Positions 1 through 7,316 of a stretch of DNA of 64,000 bases are shown here, piece after piece. The stretch comes from CATQHP01 sp965205595 (lineage in GTDB: Bacteria > Acidobacteriota > Terriglobia > Bryobacterales > UBA6623). Position 1 is the first letter of the stretch, and each line of letters starts with the position of its first letter. Location: the NCBI GenBank assembly GCA_965205595.1, contig CBDBHI010000006.1, forward strand, positions 109,314 through 173,313, in the 5' to 3' direction. Made by a program: the position numbers and the translations under genes. The notes under the pieces were generated by a model. The model worked only from the letters and a program-made list of their open reading frames with translations, was not told the DNA's origin and made no database searches.

Positions 1-41
1 GGGCCGATCAACCCGATCTTTTTCACTACTCGCTAGACCAC

Positions 42-2033
42 TTAGGCATTCGTTAGATCTCGCGTCTTGAGTGCTCTGATTCTATCGCGAAAGCCGACAG
101 CCTTTTCGAATTCAAAAGCCTTTGCGGCATCTTTCATCTTCTTCTCGAGCGAATCGATCAGCTCCGCCAGCGCCTCTGGTGTGTCGGGCAAGACGGCCGA
201 TTCGTCATCAGCCGGAATGTTGAGATAGTCGGCGTCGACAATCCGCGCCAGACTCATCTCGAGCGGCTTCAAGATCGTCTCAGGGGTAATGCCGTTCAGC
301 TCGTTGTACTCGCGTTGCGTCGCCCGCCGTCGCTCTGTTTCGTCGATGGCGCGCTTCATGCTGTCCGTCATGCGGCCAGCGTAGAGCAAGGCGCGACCGT
401 TAAGATGGCGGGCCGCGCGGCCCATTGTTTGTATCAGCGCACCGGCGGATCGCAGGAACCCTTCCTTGTCGGCGTCCAAGATGGCGACGAGAGACACTTC
501 CGGCAGGTCGAGCCCCTCGCGAAGCAGATTGACACCAATCAGGGCGTCATACTCGCCTCTGCGGAGATCGCTCAGAATTTTTACGCGCTCGAGAGTGTCT
601 ATCTCTGAATGCAGGTAGCGACACTTTACGCCCGCCTCGGCGTAGTACTCAGAGAGATCTTCCGACATTCGCTTGGTCAGCGTCGTGACAAGCACGCGCT
701 CACTGATTTCAGCGCGGGCACGAATTTCCCCGAGCAGGTCGTCGACTTGTCCACGCACCGGGCGAACCTCAACCTCGGGATCGAGCAGACCCGTGGGTCG
801 AATAATTTGCTCCGCTACGACGCCGGCGGACTTTGTGAGTTCGTACGGCCCCGGTGTTGCCGACACGTATACGACTTGGTTGACGCGATGCTCAAATTCC
901 TCGAATGTCAGCGGCCGGTTGTCGAGCGCGCTGGGCAGCCGAAAGCCATGTTCAACAAGCATCGTTTTTCGGGATCTGTCGCCCTTATACATCGCGCGCA
1001 GTTGTGGGACCGTTTGGTGACTTTCATCAATAAAGATCAGCGCGTCTTGCGGGAGGTAGTCGAGCAGAGTGGGTGGCGGCTCGCCGGGCAGACGGCCCGA
1101 AAAATGTCGCGAGTAATTTTCGATTCCATGGCAGTAGCCGATTTCGCGCATCATCTCGATGTCAAATTGCGTGCGTTGGCTAATGCGCTGCGCCTCCAAC
1201 GGCTTTCCGTTGTTGTGAACCTCGCCACACCACCAGTCCAGCTCCTCTAGAATGCTCCCGATGGCGTCTGCCTTGGTTTCATCGGACATGACGTAGTGGG
1301 TTGCCGGATAGATCGGCAGTCGCAGGTAGGTTTGCTTCACCTGGCCAAGCAGCGGGTCAACCTGCGAGAGTTGCTCCACCTCGTCGCCCCACAATTCGAT
1401 GCGATATGCAAAGTCATCGTAAGTCGGAAACACTTCGATCACGTCGCCAATCATCCGAAATGAGCCGCGGGAGAAGTCGCCACCGTCTCTACGTTTGTAA
1501 AGAATCTTGACGAGTTGGTTGACGATCTCTTTGCGAGAGATCTGCTGACCCTTTTCGATCATCAGCAGCATCCCGTAGTAGGCATCCGGAGAGCCCAGGC
1601 CGTAGATACAACTCACGCTGGCGACGATGATACAGTCGCGTCGTTCGAACAGCGAGCGCGTGGCTGAAAGCCGCAATTTATCGAGTTCGTCGTTGACCGT
1701 CGCTTCCTTCTCGATGTAGGTGTCGCTTGCCGCGAGGTAGGCTTCGGGCTGGTAGTAGTCGTAGTAACTGACGAAATACTCGACTGCATTCGAGGGATAG
1801 AACGATCGAAACTCGTGATAGAGTTGCGCCGCGAGCGTCTTATTGTGGGCCAGCACGAGCGCGGGTCGGCCAGTGGCCTCGATGACTTTGGCTACTGTGA
1901 ATGTCTTGCCCGAACCGGTGACGCCAAGCAGAACTTGATGCGGGTCGCCGTCTCGCACTCCGGCGACGAGCTGCTCGATGGCAGGCCCCTGATCGCCTCG
2001 TGGCTCATAGTCAGAAGCCAGTTGAAAACTCAT
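42..2033 (-). CDS. uvrB: UvrABC system protein B
   Basis: DNA damage-recognition helicase-like subunit of nucleotide excision repair; UvrA loads it on damage and UvrC cuts beside it. The product is 663 aa, close to the usual length. Visible: Walker A GVTGSGKT at residues 37-44, the tyrosine-rich beta-hairpin YYDYYQPEAY at 90-99, the helicase DESH box, and a C-terminal UVR coiled coil (EFEKAVGFRDRIRALK). The frame stays open 28 codons further upstream, but I start at 2033 because MSFQLASDYEPRGDQ matches the family N-terminus and the upstream DNA carries a CoA-transferase relic on the other strand. Stop is TAA. Identification is firm. Confidence 0.97.
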   Translation of the reverse strand: MSFQLASDYEPRGDQGPAIEQLVAGVRDGDPHQVLLGVTGSGKTFTVAKVIEATGRPALVLAHNKTLAAQLYHEFRSFYPSNAVEYFVSYYDYYQPEAYLAASDTYIEKEATVNDELDKLRLSATRSLFERRDCIIVASVSCIYGLGSPDAYYGMLLMIEKGQQISRKEIVNQLVKILYKRRDGGDFSRGSFRMIGDVIEVFPTYDDFAYRIELWGDEVEQLSQVDPLLGQVKQTYLRLPIYPATHYVMSDETKADAIGSILEELDWWCGEVHNNGKPLEAQRISQRTQFDIEMMREIGYCHGIENYSRHFSGRLPGEPPPTLLDYLPQDALIFIDESHQTVPQLRAMYKGDRSRKTMLVEHGFRLPSALDNRPLTFEEFEHRVNQVVYVSATPGPYELTKSAGVVAEQIIRPTGLLDPEVEVRPVRGQVDDLLGEIRARAEISERVLVTTLTKRMSEDLSEYYAEAGVKCRYLHSEIDTLERVKILSDLRRGEYDALIGVNLLREGLDLPEVSLVAILDADKEGFLRSAGALIQTMGRAARHLNGRALLYAGRMTDSMKRAIDETERRRATQREYNELNGITPETILKPLEMSLARIVDADYLNIPADDESAVLPDTPEALAELIDSLEKKMKDAAKAFEFEKAVGFRDRIRALKTRDLTNA

Positions 2034-2087
2034 TCGATTCCTCAGTGTAGCGGCGGCGGCCCATGAGTTAGCGGTATAACGGACTGA

Positions 2088-2216
2088 ATGCTCGAAGGGA
2101 TTCGCGTCGTTGATCAATCACTCAGTATCGCCGGTCCGAGCACCACTCAGATCTTGGGTTATTTCGGAGCCGATGTCGTTAGAGTCGAGCCGCCCGCCGG
2201 CGAAAAAAATGTTTAA
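2088..2216 (+). pseudogene. CaiB/BaiF (class III) CoA-transferase, N-terminal relic
   Basis: A 42-codon reading frame from ATG to TAA encodes LEGIRVVDQSLSIAGP, then QILGYFGADVVRVEPPAGE. This is the start of family III CoA-transferases (typically L-x-G-I-R-V-L-D-x-S-x-x-x-A-G-P ... L-G-A-D-V-I-K-V-E-P-P). The rest of the ~400 aa protein is absent: after TAA the sequence runs into the upstream region of the antiporter gene. It lies divergent to uvrB and 42 bp before the nhaC-type start. I read it as a deletion remnant; that the short frame is still translated cannot be excluded. Confidence 0.75.
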
Positions 2217-2258
2217 GTACGCGCACAAATCGCCTCCTCCTCAATCCTGGGACGACGC

Positions 2259-3650
2259 ATGAACCGTCCGTCATTTGTAATCTCGATTCTGCCGGTACTC
2301 GTACTGGTCTCGCTGCTGGCCGCGGCCATTGGCAAGATGGATGGCAGCGGCCATGTTCCTCTTGTCCTGAGCAGCGCATTCGCGGCGCTGCTAGCCTCTT
2401 GGCGGCTCAAAGTCTCATGGAACACGCTTGAATCGGGTATTCGCCAGGGGATCGACGCCGGCATGCAAGCAATAGTGATTCTGCTGATCGTGGGCCTACT
2501 GATCGGCGTTTGGATCGCATCGGGAGTTGTCCCGTTACTCATTTACTACGGACTACTGATTCTCGCGCCGAGTTACTTTCTCGTCGCGTCTTGCGTGATC
2601 TGCGCGGTCGTTTCTCTCGCCACCGGGTCGTCTTGGTCGACGGCGGCTACCGTCGGGCTCGCCTTGATCGGGGTTGGCCGCGCTCTGGGGATGGACCCCG
2701 GTATGACGGCCGGCGCGGTAATTTCAGGCGCCTACTTTGGCGACAAAATGTCACCTTTGTCAGACACGACCAATCTCGCACCCGCGACGGCCGGAAGCGA
2801 ACTCTTCGAACACATCCGGCATATGGTTTACACGACGGTCCCGGCGCTGGTATTGGCCCTGATCGCCTACACAGTACTCGGGCTCGGCATGGATATTGCG
2901 ACGCAAGCGACGTCAGCAAACTATGAGCAACTGATCGTCACGTTGCACGAAACATTTCGGCTTTCGCCAATCTTGTTGCTCGCGCCGGCGGTCGTGCTCG
3001 GCTTAGTCATGCGAAAGGTGCCGGCGCTGCCGGCGCTGATGGCTGGTGTCGTGACGGGTACGGTGCTGCTGCTGACGGTGCAAGGGGGCTCCGTAGCGAC
3101 CGCGCTTGGCTCGCTTTACGGTGGTTACGAAAGCGCCACGGGTGTCGCTTCTGTCGACGAGCTATTGTCGCGCGGCGGCCTGACGAGTATGCTCGACACC
3201 ATTGCGCTAATCATCTGCGCATTGACGTTCGGAGGCGTGATGGAGGCTTCGGGGATGCTCGCGTCACTGGCGGACGCGATCCTTCGATTGGCTCGATCTA
3301 CCGGATCGCTCATCGCCGCCACATTGGCAAGTTGCATCGGCATGAACATCCTCACGTCCGATCAGTACATTTCAATCGTGATTCCAGGACGGATGTATCG
3401 ATCCGCTTACATAAAGCGCGGGCTGCACCCTAAGAACCTGTCGCGCGCACTTGAGGATTCGGCAACGATGACGTCTCCGCTCGTTCCCTGGAACACCTGC
3501 GGCGCTTACATGGCAGGCGTCCTAGGGGTCGCAACCGGGGCCTACCTGCCGTACGCTTTTTTGAACTTGGCGGTTCCGCTGATCTCGCTGATTCTAGGCT
3601 TCACCGGTTGGACGATCGAACCCGCGGTGAAAGACGAGCGGTCAGCGTAA
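2259..3650 (+). CDS. nhaC: NhaC-family Na+/H+ antiporter
   Basis: Predicted inner-membrane sodium/proton exchanger of 463 aa with about 11-12 hydrophobic segments. Family hallmarks include the stretch SLATGSSWSTAATVG, the motif GAYFGDKMSPLSDTTNLA (around residues 160-178) and a second half-repeat ending SPLVPWNTCGAYMAG. These match NhaC antiporters (malate/lactate-type and Na+/H+). The gene stands alone; the downstream neighbour is convergent. The ATG at 2259 has only a weak ribosome site. Substrate is inferred from family and could also be an organic acid. Confidence 0.88.
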   Translation: MNRPSFVISILPVLVLVSLLAAAIGKMDGSGHVPLVLSSAFAALLASWRLKVSWNTLESGIRQGIDAGMQAIVILLIVGLLIGVWIASGVVPLLIYYGLLILAPSYFLVASCVICAVVSLATGSSWSTAATVGLALIGVGRALGMDPGMTAGAVISGAYFGDKMSPLSDTTNLAPATAGSELFEHIRHMVYTTVPALVLALIAYTVLGLGMDIATQATSANYEQLIVTLHETFRLSPILLLAPAVVLGLVMRKVPALPALMAGVVTGTVLLLTVQGGSVATALGSLYGGYESATGVASVDELLSRGGLTSMLDTIALIICALTFGGVMEASGMLASLADAILRLARSTGSLIAATLASCIGMNILTSDQYISIVIPGRMYRSAYIKRGLHPKNLSRALEDSATMTSPLVPWNTCGAYMAGVLGVATGAYLPYAFLNLAVPLISLILGFTGWTIEPAVKDERSA

Positions 3651-3684
3651 CTAGTACACGCTAGATATGGTGCGCGGCGCCGCA

Positions 3685-3743
3685 GAATCTGAACCCCGTA
3701 GGGGTGACGTTTGAATTGGCCTAGGGTGCAACCCTAGGATTCA
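3685..3743. terminator. Paired hairpins between convergent genes
   Basis: Between the antiporter stop (3650) and the DUF3500 stop (3777) lie two short hairpins: ACCCC-GTA-GGGGT at 3693-3705 and CCTAGGGT-GCA-ACCCTAGG at 3720-3738. They are nested inside GAATC/GATTC ends. The position between convergent genes suggests a bidirectional terminator or a small palindromic repeat; no T-tract follows. Confidence 0.4.
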
Positions 3744-3776
3744 GCGCAACGGCATTCTCCGCGCAACGATGAGCGC

Positions 3777-5012
3777 TCAGTCGCCGCTGTGACCGCGCTC
3801 GTAGTGCTGCCGAAGGAGATCCTTCCCGTAGTCGTTGCCATTCGGGGTGCGGACCACGCTGTGAACGTGGCGACGCGAGGGTGGATCGGTGCGCGAGCCC
3901 AGCGCGATCGGGGCCTGCTGGTCGAACTCAATCAAGATGACCGGGCTGTGAATTCGGTAGTAAAAAACCCCATCCGGGCCGGTCGTACCAATCCAAGCAA
4001 AGTAGGTGTCATCGAGATGTTTGCGAACTTCCTCCAGCCGAACTTTCGCGTGGCCGGGCTTCATATTATTGACGTATTCCGCGACGATATCGATCAATAG
4101 CTCCCGCTGTAGTTTGGTGAGACCGGTCGCGGGGATTCCCGCGTAATCAAGGACGATGTTGTCGCGAAACGCTTCGCCAAGGTTGTTGGTTCTATCCTTG
4201 CCGTCCTTGCCGCCGATGGTCGCCTTCTCGCGCTGGGCGGCATCGAGCGAGTCCATTAGCGTCGCGCCCCTGGCCTGCTCGTCTTGCATGATCGCCGCGC
4301 CCTTAAACTTTCCAGAGTTCGCCACCGTGGGCTCCGAGCCCATAAACACCGGCGTCATCACGATCTGATCACCAAGGATGAAGCAGTTGATGATCACATG
4401 ATGGCCTTCGAACTGCCAGCCCCAAGGCTCGCTGAGCGACGGCTCGCCCATGATCGTTAGGTAGTAGATCCACTCGCCGTATTCCTTGAAATTGTTCGTC
4501 AGTTCGGCAAGCGTGTGATTGAGCCGCATGATGTCGCGCGTCTTGCGGTAACCACGCGTGCTAAGGCCCTTGCGAACCACATCCAAAGCAAGCTCTCGTT
4601 GCTTCGCGGTCATCTGATCGAGCCGTACGCCCTGCTGCCAATAGAAGTGCCAGTTACCCCATCTCTGCCACTCGGGGTCGTCGACGGCATAAAGCGTTCG
4701 TTCCCGCTCCTCGGCGTTAAGACTAGTCAAGAACTCTTTTGCGGCGGCCATAACCGGTGCAGTCGTCACCCCGGTCGATTTGATCGGTAACAGTCCCCTC
4801 AGCGGTGTACCATTTGTCGTAACGCCAACCCAGGGCGCCGCGAGTTGCCGGCGCTCGTCTTCACGGGCGCGTTCGATCGCGGCGGCCGCCCCGCCCTTTT
4901 TCTTTGCGGTGCCATCCTTCCCTGCCTGCGAAAACGCCGGCCGGTCCACAAAGGCAAACACGGCGAGCAGACAGAAGCACGCCAGAAGATACGCTCGTTT
5001 GGTCATATCCAT
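3777..5012 (-). CDS. Secreted DUF3500 protein
   Basis: 411 aa with an N-terminal Sec signal peptide (MDMTKRAYLLACFCLLAVFA) and then a single DUF3500 domain. Recognisable parts are FLTSLNAEERERTLYAVDDPEWQ, GWQFEGHHVIINCFI and the C-terminal YYRIHSPVILIEFDQQ. DUF3500 proteins are widespread in Acidobacteria and Planctomycetes; I know of no demonstrated activity. The frame is open 133 codons upstream, but the signal peptide fixes the start at 5012. The start lies about 45 bp from a dispersed repeat copy (5051-5172), as in two other minus-strand genes here. Confidence 0.85.
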   Translation of the reverse strand: MDMTKRAYLLACFCLLAVFAFVDRPAFSQAGKDGTAKKKGGAAAAIERAREDERRQLAAPWVGVTTNGTPLRGLLPIKSTGVTTAPVMAAAKEFLTSLNAEERERTLYAVDDPEWQRWGNWHFYWQQGVRLDQMTAKQRELALDVVRKGLSTRGYRKTRDIMRLNHTLAELTNNFKEYGEWIYYLTIMGEPSLSEPWGWQFEGHHVIINCFILGDQIVMTPVFMGSEPTVANSGKFKGAAIMQDEQARGATLMDSLDAAQREKATIGGKDGKDRTNNLGEAFRDNIVLDYAGIPATGLTKLQRELLIDIVAEYVNNMKPGHAKVRLEEVRKHLDDTYFAWIGTTGPDGVFYYRIHSPVILIEFDQQAPIALGSRTDPPSRRHVHSVVRTPNGNDYGKDLLRQHYERGHSGD

Positions 5013-5050
5013 ATGAGTATAAACACCTTCAGAAAACGTAGATATGAGGC

Positions 5051-5172
5051 TCGTCCCAAATCCGTCAGTAAGGAAGATATGTATACAATTTCCGGGCAGA
5101 CCAGGCATGAGTTGCGTTTGAGCCGCGCGCGGCTCAAACGCTAGATCTTCCGCGGCAACGGAGCGCACCCGC
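5051..5172 (+). repeat. Dispersed upstream repeat, copy A
   Basis: One of three copies of an intergenic element also found at 13801-13873 and 29641-29733. Shared blocks are CAAATCCGTC, TTATGTA-n-CAATTTCCGGGC-like, GAGTTGCGTTTGAGCC and a terminal GCGCACCCGC-GGTGTCGCGAA block (shared with copy C). This copy has an extra ~35 bp that turns the GCGTTTGAGCC block into a perfect 28-bp palindrome at 5114-5141. Apart from the repeat, the 504 bp between 5012 and the amtB start show no gene I can support. Confidence 0.7.
5114..5141. repeat. 28-bp perfect palindrome
   Basis: GCGTTTGAGCCGCG followed immediately by its reverse complement, with no spacer. It lies inside repeat copy A; copies B and C contain only the left half. 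Could extrude as a cruciform or act as a binding site. Confidence 0.7.
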
Positions 5173-5516
5173 GGGGTGTCGCGAATGTATCTCCTAAGAA
5201 ACCATGAATGGCCTACTGTTACAGGCGACCAAGCATTGTAGGCACTCGCGAAGGATGCTTGCCGACGGATTTGAGGCTCGATGCGTGACGCCGGACAGTC
5301 AATAGAAAATTTCAATGGGAACGATTGTTGGGTTTTGCGGGCCGTCGGCTGGCGATGATATTTCGATGAGGCTCGTAGGGCGATTCGCGGCGAGTCCAAT
5401 ATGCAGACCAATGCTGACGATCGCGAGTTTCACGACCGCTACCGCCAGTCGGCTTGCCAAGTACGCAAGAGAATTTACGCCTGCTGAAGGGCGCGTTTAG
5501 TTGTGAGGAGTGAACT

Positions 5517-6818
5517 ATGAAACTTAGCGCCAGGATGCGCCTGCTGATGATTGGATTGTTGTGTTTCCCTGCCATGGCAAATGCCCAAGAAGGCGTTGAC
5601 TCCGGAGACAACGCTTGGATCTTGGTTTGTTCGGCCTTGGTCCTATTGATGACCGGACCCGGTCTAGCGCTGTTTTACGGCGGCCTAGTCCGCAAGAAAA
5701 ACGTTCTCGGCACTATGATGCAGTCGTTCGTGATGATGGGCTGGATGACGATTCTGTGGGCAATCTACGGCTACAGCATGGCGTTCGGCAGCGGTAACTC
5801 GTTCTTCGGTGGAACCGAGTACCTATTCCTTAACGGGGTTGGAACCGAAGCAAGCGGATCGATCTCCCACCTAACGTTTATGGTTTTCCAGTTGATGTTC
5901 GCGATCATCACGCCTGCTCTGATATCCGGTGCATTTGCCGAGCGTATGAAGTTCTCGGCAATGCTGGTTTTCATGACCCTGTGGGCAACGATCGTGTACT
6001 TCCCAATGGCTCACATGGTGTGGGGTCCGGGTGGAGCGATGAATGCCTTCGACGGCGGTGCCATTCCCTGTTTGGACTTCGCCGGCGGCACGGTCGTCCA
6101 CATCTCATCGGGCGTCTCGGCCCTCGTGGTCGCCCTCTACTTGGGCGTACGTAAGGGCTACGGGAAAGACTCCATGAAGCCTCACAACCTCACTCTCGCC
6201 TTTATCGGCGCGTGCTTGCTGTGGGTCGGCTGGTTTGGCTTTAACGCGGGCAGCGCTTTGGCGGCGAATGGCTTAGCGGCTCAGGCCTTTGTCAATACGC
6301 ATTTCGCAGCCGCCGCGGCAATGATCGGCTGGCTGTTGATCGAATGGTTGAAGGACGGCAAGGCGAGCGTTCTGGGTGGAATTACCGGAGCGGTTGCCGG
6401 GCTGGTCGCCATCACGCCCGCTTCCGGGTTCGTGACTTCCATGCACGCACTCATAATCGGCCTACTGGCGGGCGGAATATGCTATCTCGCGGTAGCAGTC
6501 ATTAAGGCCAAGTTCGGCTACGACGATTCGTTGGACGCATTCGGTGTCCATGGCGTCGGCGGAACCCTTGGCGCAATTTTGACCGGAGTATTTGCCAGTA
6601 ATTCAATTCAAGAAGGCTCGACCGGCCTTCTGGAAGGCAACACCTCCCAGTTTGTAAACAACTTCTTAGGCGTTTTGGTCACTTGGGTCTTTGCCGCCGT
6701 CGCGACGTTCATCATTCTGAAAATTACTGACGCAATCTGTGGCGTGCGGGTATCGGAAGCCGATGAACAACAGGGACTCGACATCACCCAGCATGGTGAA
6801 GAAGCGTACGACTTATAA
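5517..6818 (+). CDS. amtB: Ammonium transporter AmtB
   Basis: Inner-membrane ammonium channel, 433 aa. A cleavable signal peptide (MKLSARMRLLMIGLLCFPAMANA) is followed by eleven hydrophobic segments. The pore twin histidines are visible as NTHFAAAAAMIGW (His near 262) and FGVHGVGGTLGA (His near 345), and the first helix contains MTGPGLALFYGGLVRKKN. A good Shine-Dalgarno (GAGGAG, 5505-5510) precedes ATG. The PII gene follows 20 bp downstream, the classic amtB-glnK pair in which PII plugs the channel under nitrogen excess. I see no clear sigma-54 promoter upstream. Confidence 0.97.
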   Translation: MKLSARMRLLMIGLLCFPAMANAQEGVDSGDNAWILVCSALVLLMTGPGLALFYGGLVRKKNVLGTMMQSFVMMGWMTILWAIYGYSMAFGSGNSFFGGTEYLFLNGVGTEASGSISHLTFMVFQLMFAIITPALISGAFAERMKFSAMLVFMTLWATIVYFPMAHMVWGPGGAMNAFDGGAIPCLDFAGGTVVHISSGVSALVVALYLGVRKGYGKDSMKPHNLTLAFIGACLLWVGWFGFNAGSALAANGLAAQAFVNTHFAAAAAMIGWLLIEWLKDGKASVLGGITGAVAGLVAITPASGFVTSMHALIIGLLAGGICYLAVAVIKAKFGYDDSLDAFGVHGVGGTLGAILTGVFASNSIQEGSTGLLEGNTSQFVNNFLGVLVTWVFAAVATFIILKITDAICGVRVSEADEQQGLDITQHGEEAYDL

Positions 6819-6838
6819 TTTGCGAAGGAGCTCAGGCA

Positions 6839-7177
6839 ATGAAGAAAATTGAAGCAGTGATCCAGCCTTTCAAGCTTGACGACGTGCGTGAGGCGCTGAA
6901 GGGCGTCGGTGTAGACGGCATGACCATCTACGACGTGCGTGGACACGGCCGTCAAAAGGGCCACAAGGAAGTCTATCGTGGGCAGGAGTACGAAGTCGAC
7001 CTACTGCCCAAGGTAAAAATCGAAGCCGTCGTGACGGATGACCGTGTTGAAGAGACGGTCAAGGCGATCGTAGAATCCGCTCGTACAGGGAAAATTGGTG
7101 ATGGAAAGGTCTTCATTTCCGATGTCGGTGAAGCGATCCGTATTCGCAATAGCGACAAAGACTCCGCAGCCCTCTAG
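6839..7177 (+). CDS. glnK: Nitrogen regulatory protein PII
   Basis: 112 aa, the standard PII length. It senses 2-oxoglutarate and ATP/ADP and is modified by GlnD on the T-loop tyrosine. That residue is present: Tyr51 within YRGQEYEVDLLPKVKIE, preceded by GRQKGH. The C-terminal signature TGKIGDGKVFI is intact. Its place behind amtB favours glnK over glnB, although sequence alone does not separate them. A rho-independent terminator lies 33 bp after the stop, so amtB-glnK is probably one transcript separate from glnD. Confidence 0.96.
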   Translation: MKKIEAVIQPFKLDDVREALKGVGVDGMTIYDVRGHGRQKGHKEVYRGQEYEVDLLPKVKIEAVVTDDRVEETVKAIVESARTGKIGDGKVFISDVGEAIRIRNSDKDSAAL

Positions 7178-7209
7178 AGCACCTGAAGACTGACCTATTT
7201 TTTCAAAAC

Positions 7210-7250
7210 GCCCCCGCCGGCTCGATCATCGTGCCGGCGGGGCATTTCTT
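7210..7250 (+). terminator. Rho-independent terminator after amtB-glnK
   Basis: Stem CCCCGCCGGC / GCCGGCGGGG (ten pairs, one bulge possible at the base) with an 11-base loop, followed by ATTTCTTT. It sits between the PII stop and the glnD start on the coding strand. Confidence 0.85.
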
Positions 7251-7316
7251 TGTCGGCAACAGCCCCCAAGTTCAACCGCGCCCACCCTTTTCCAGACGGT
7301 CCTTAGGCGCTAACTC

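Noticed and set aside
609..1250. Open frame of 213 codons on the plus strand within uvrB
   Set aside because: Antisense shadow of a GC-rich gene; no family match, while the minus strand encodes all UvrB motifs.
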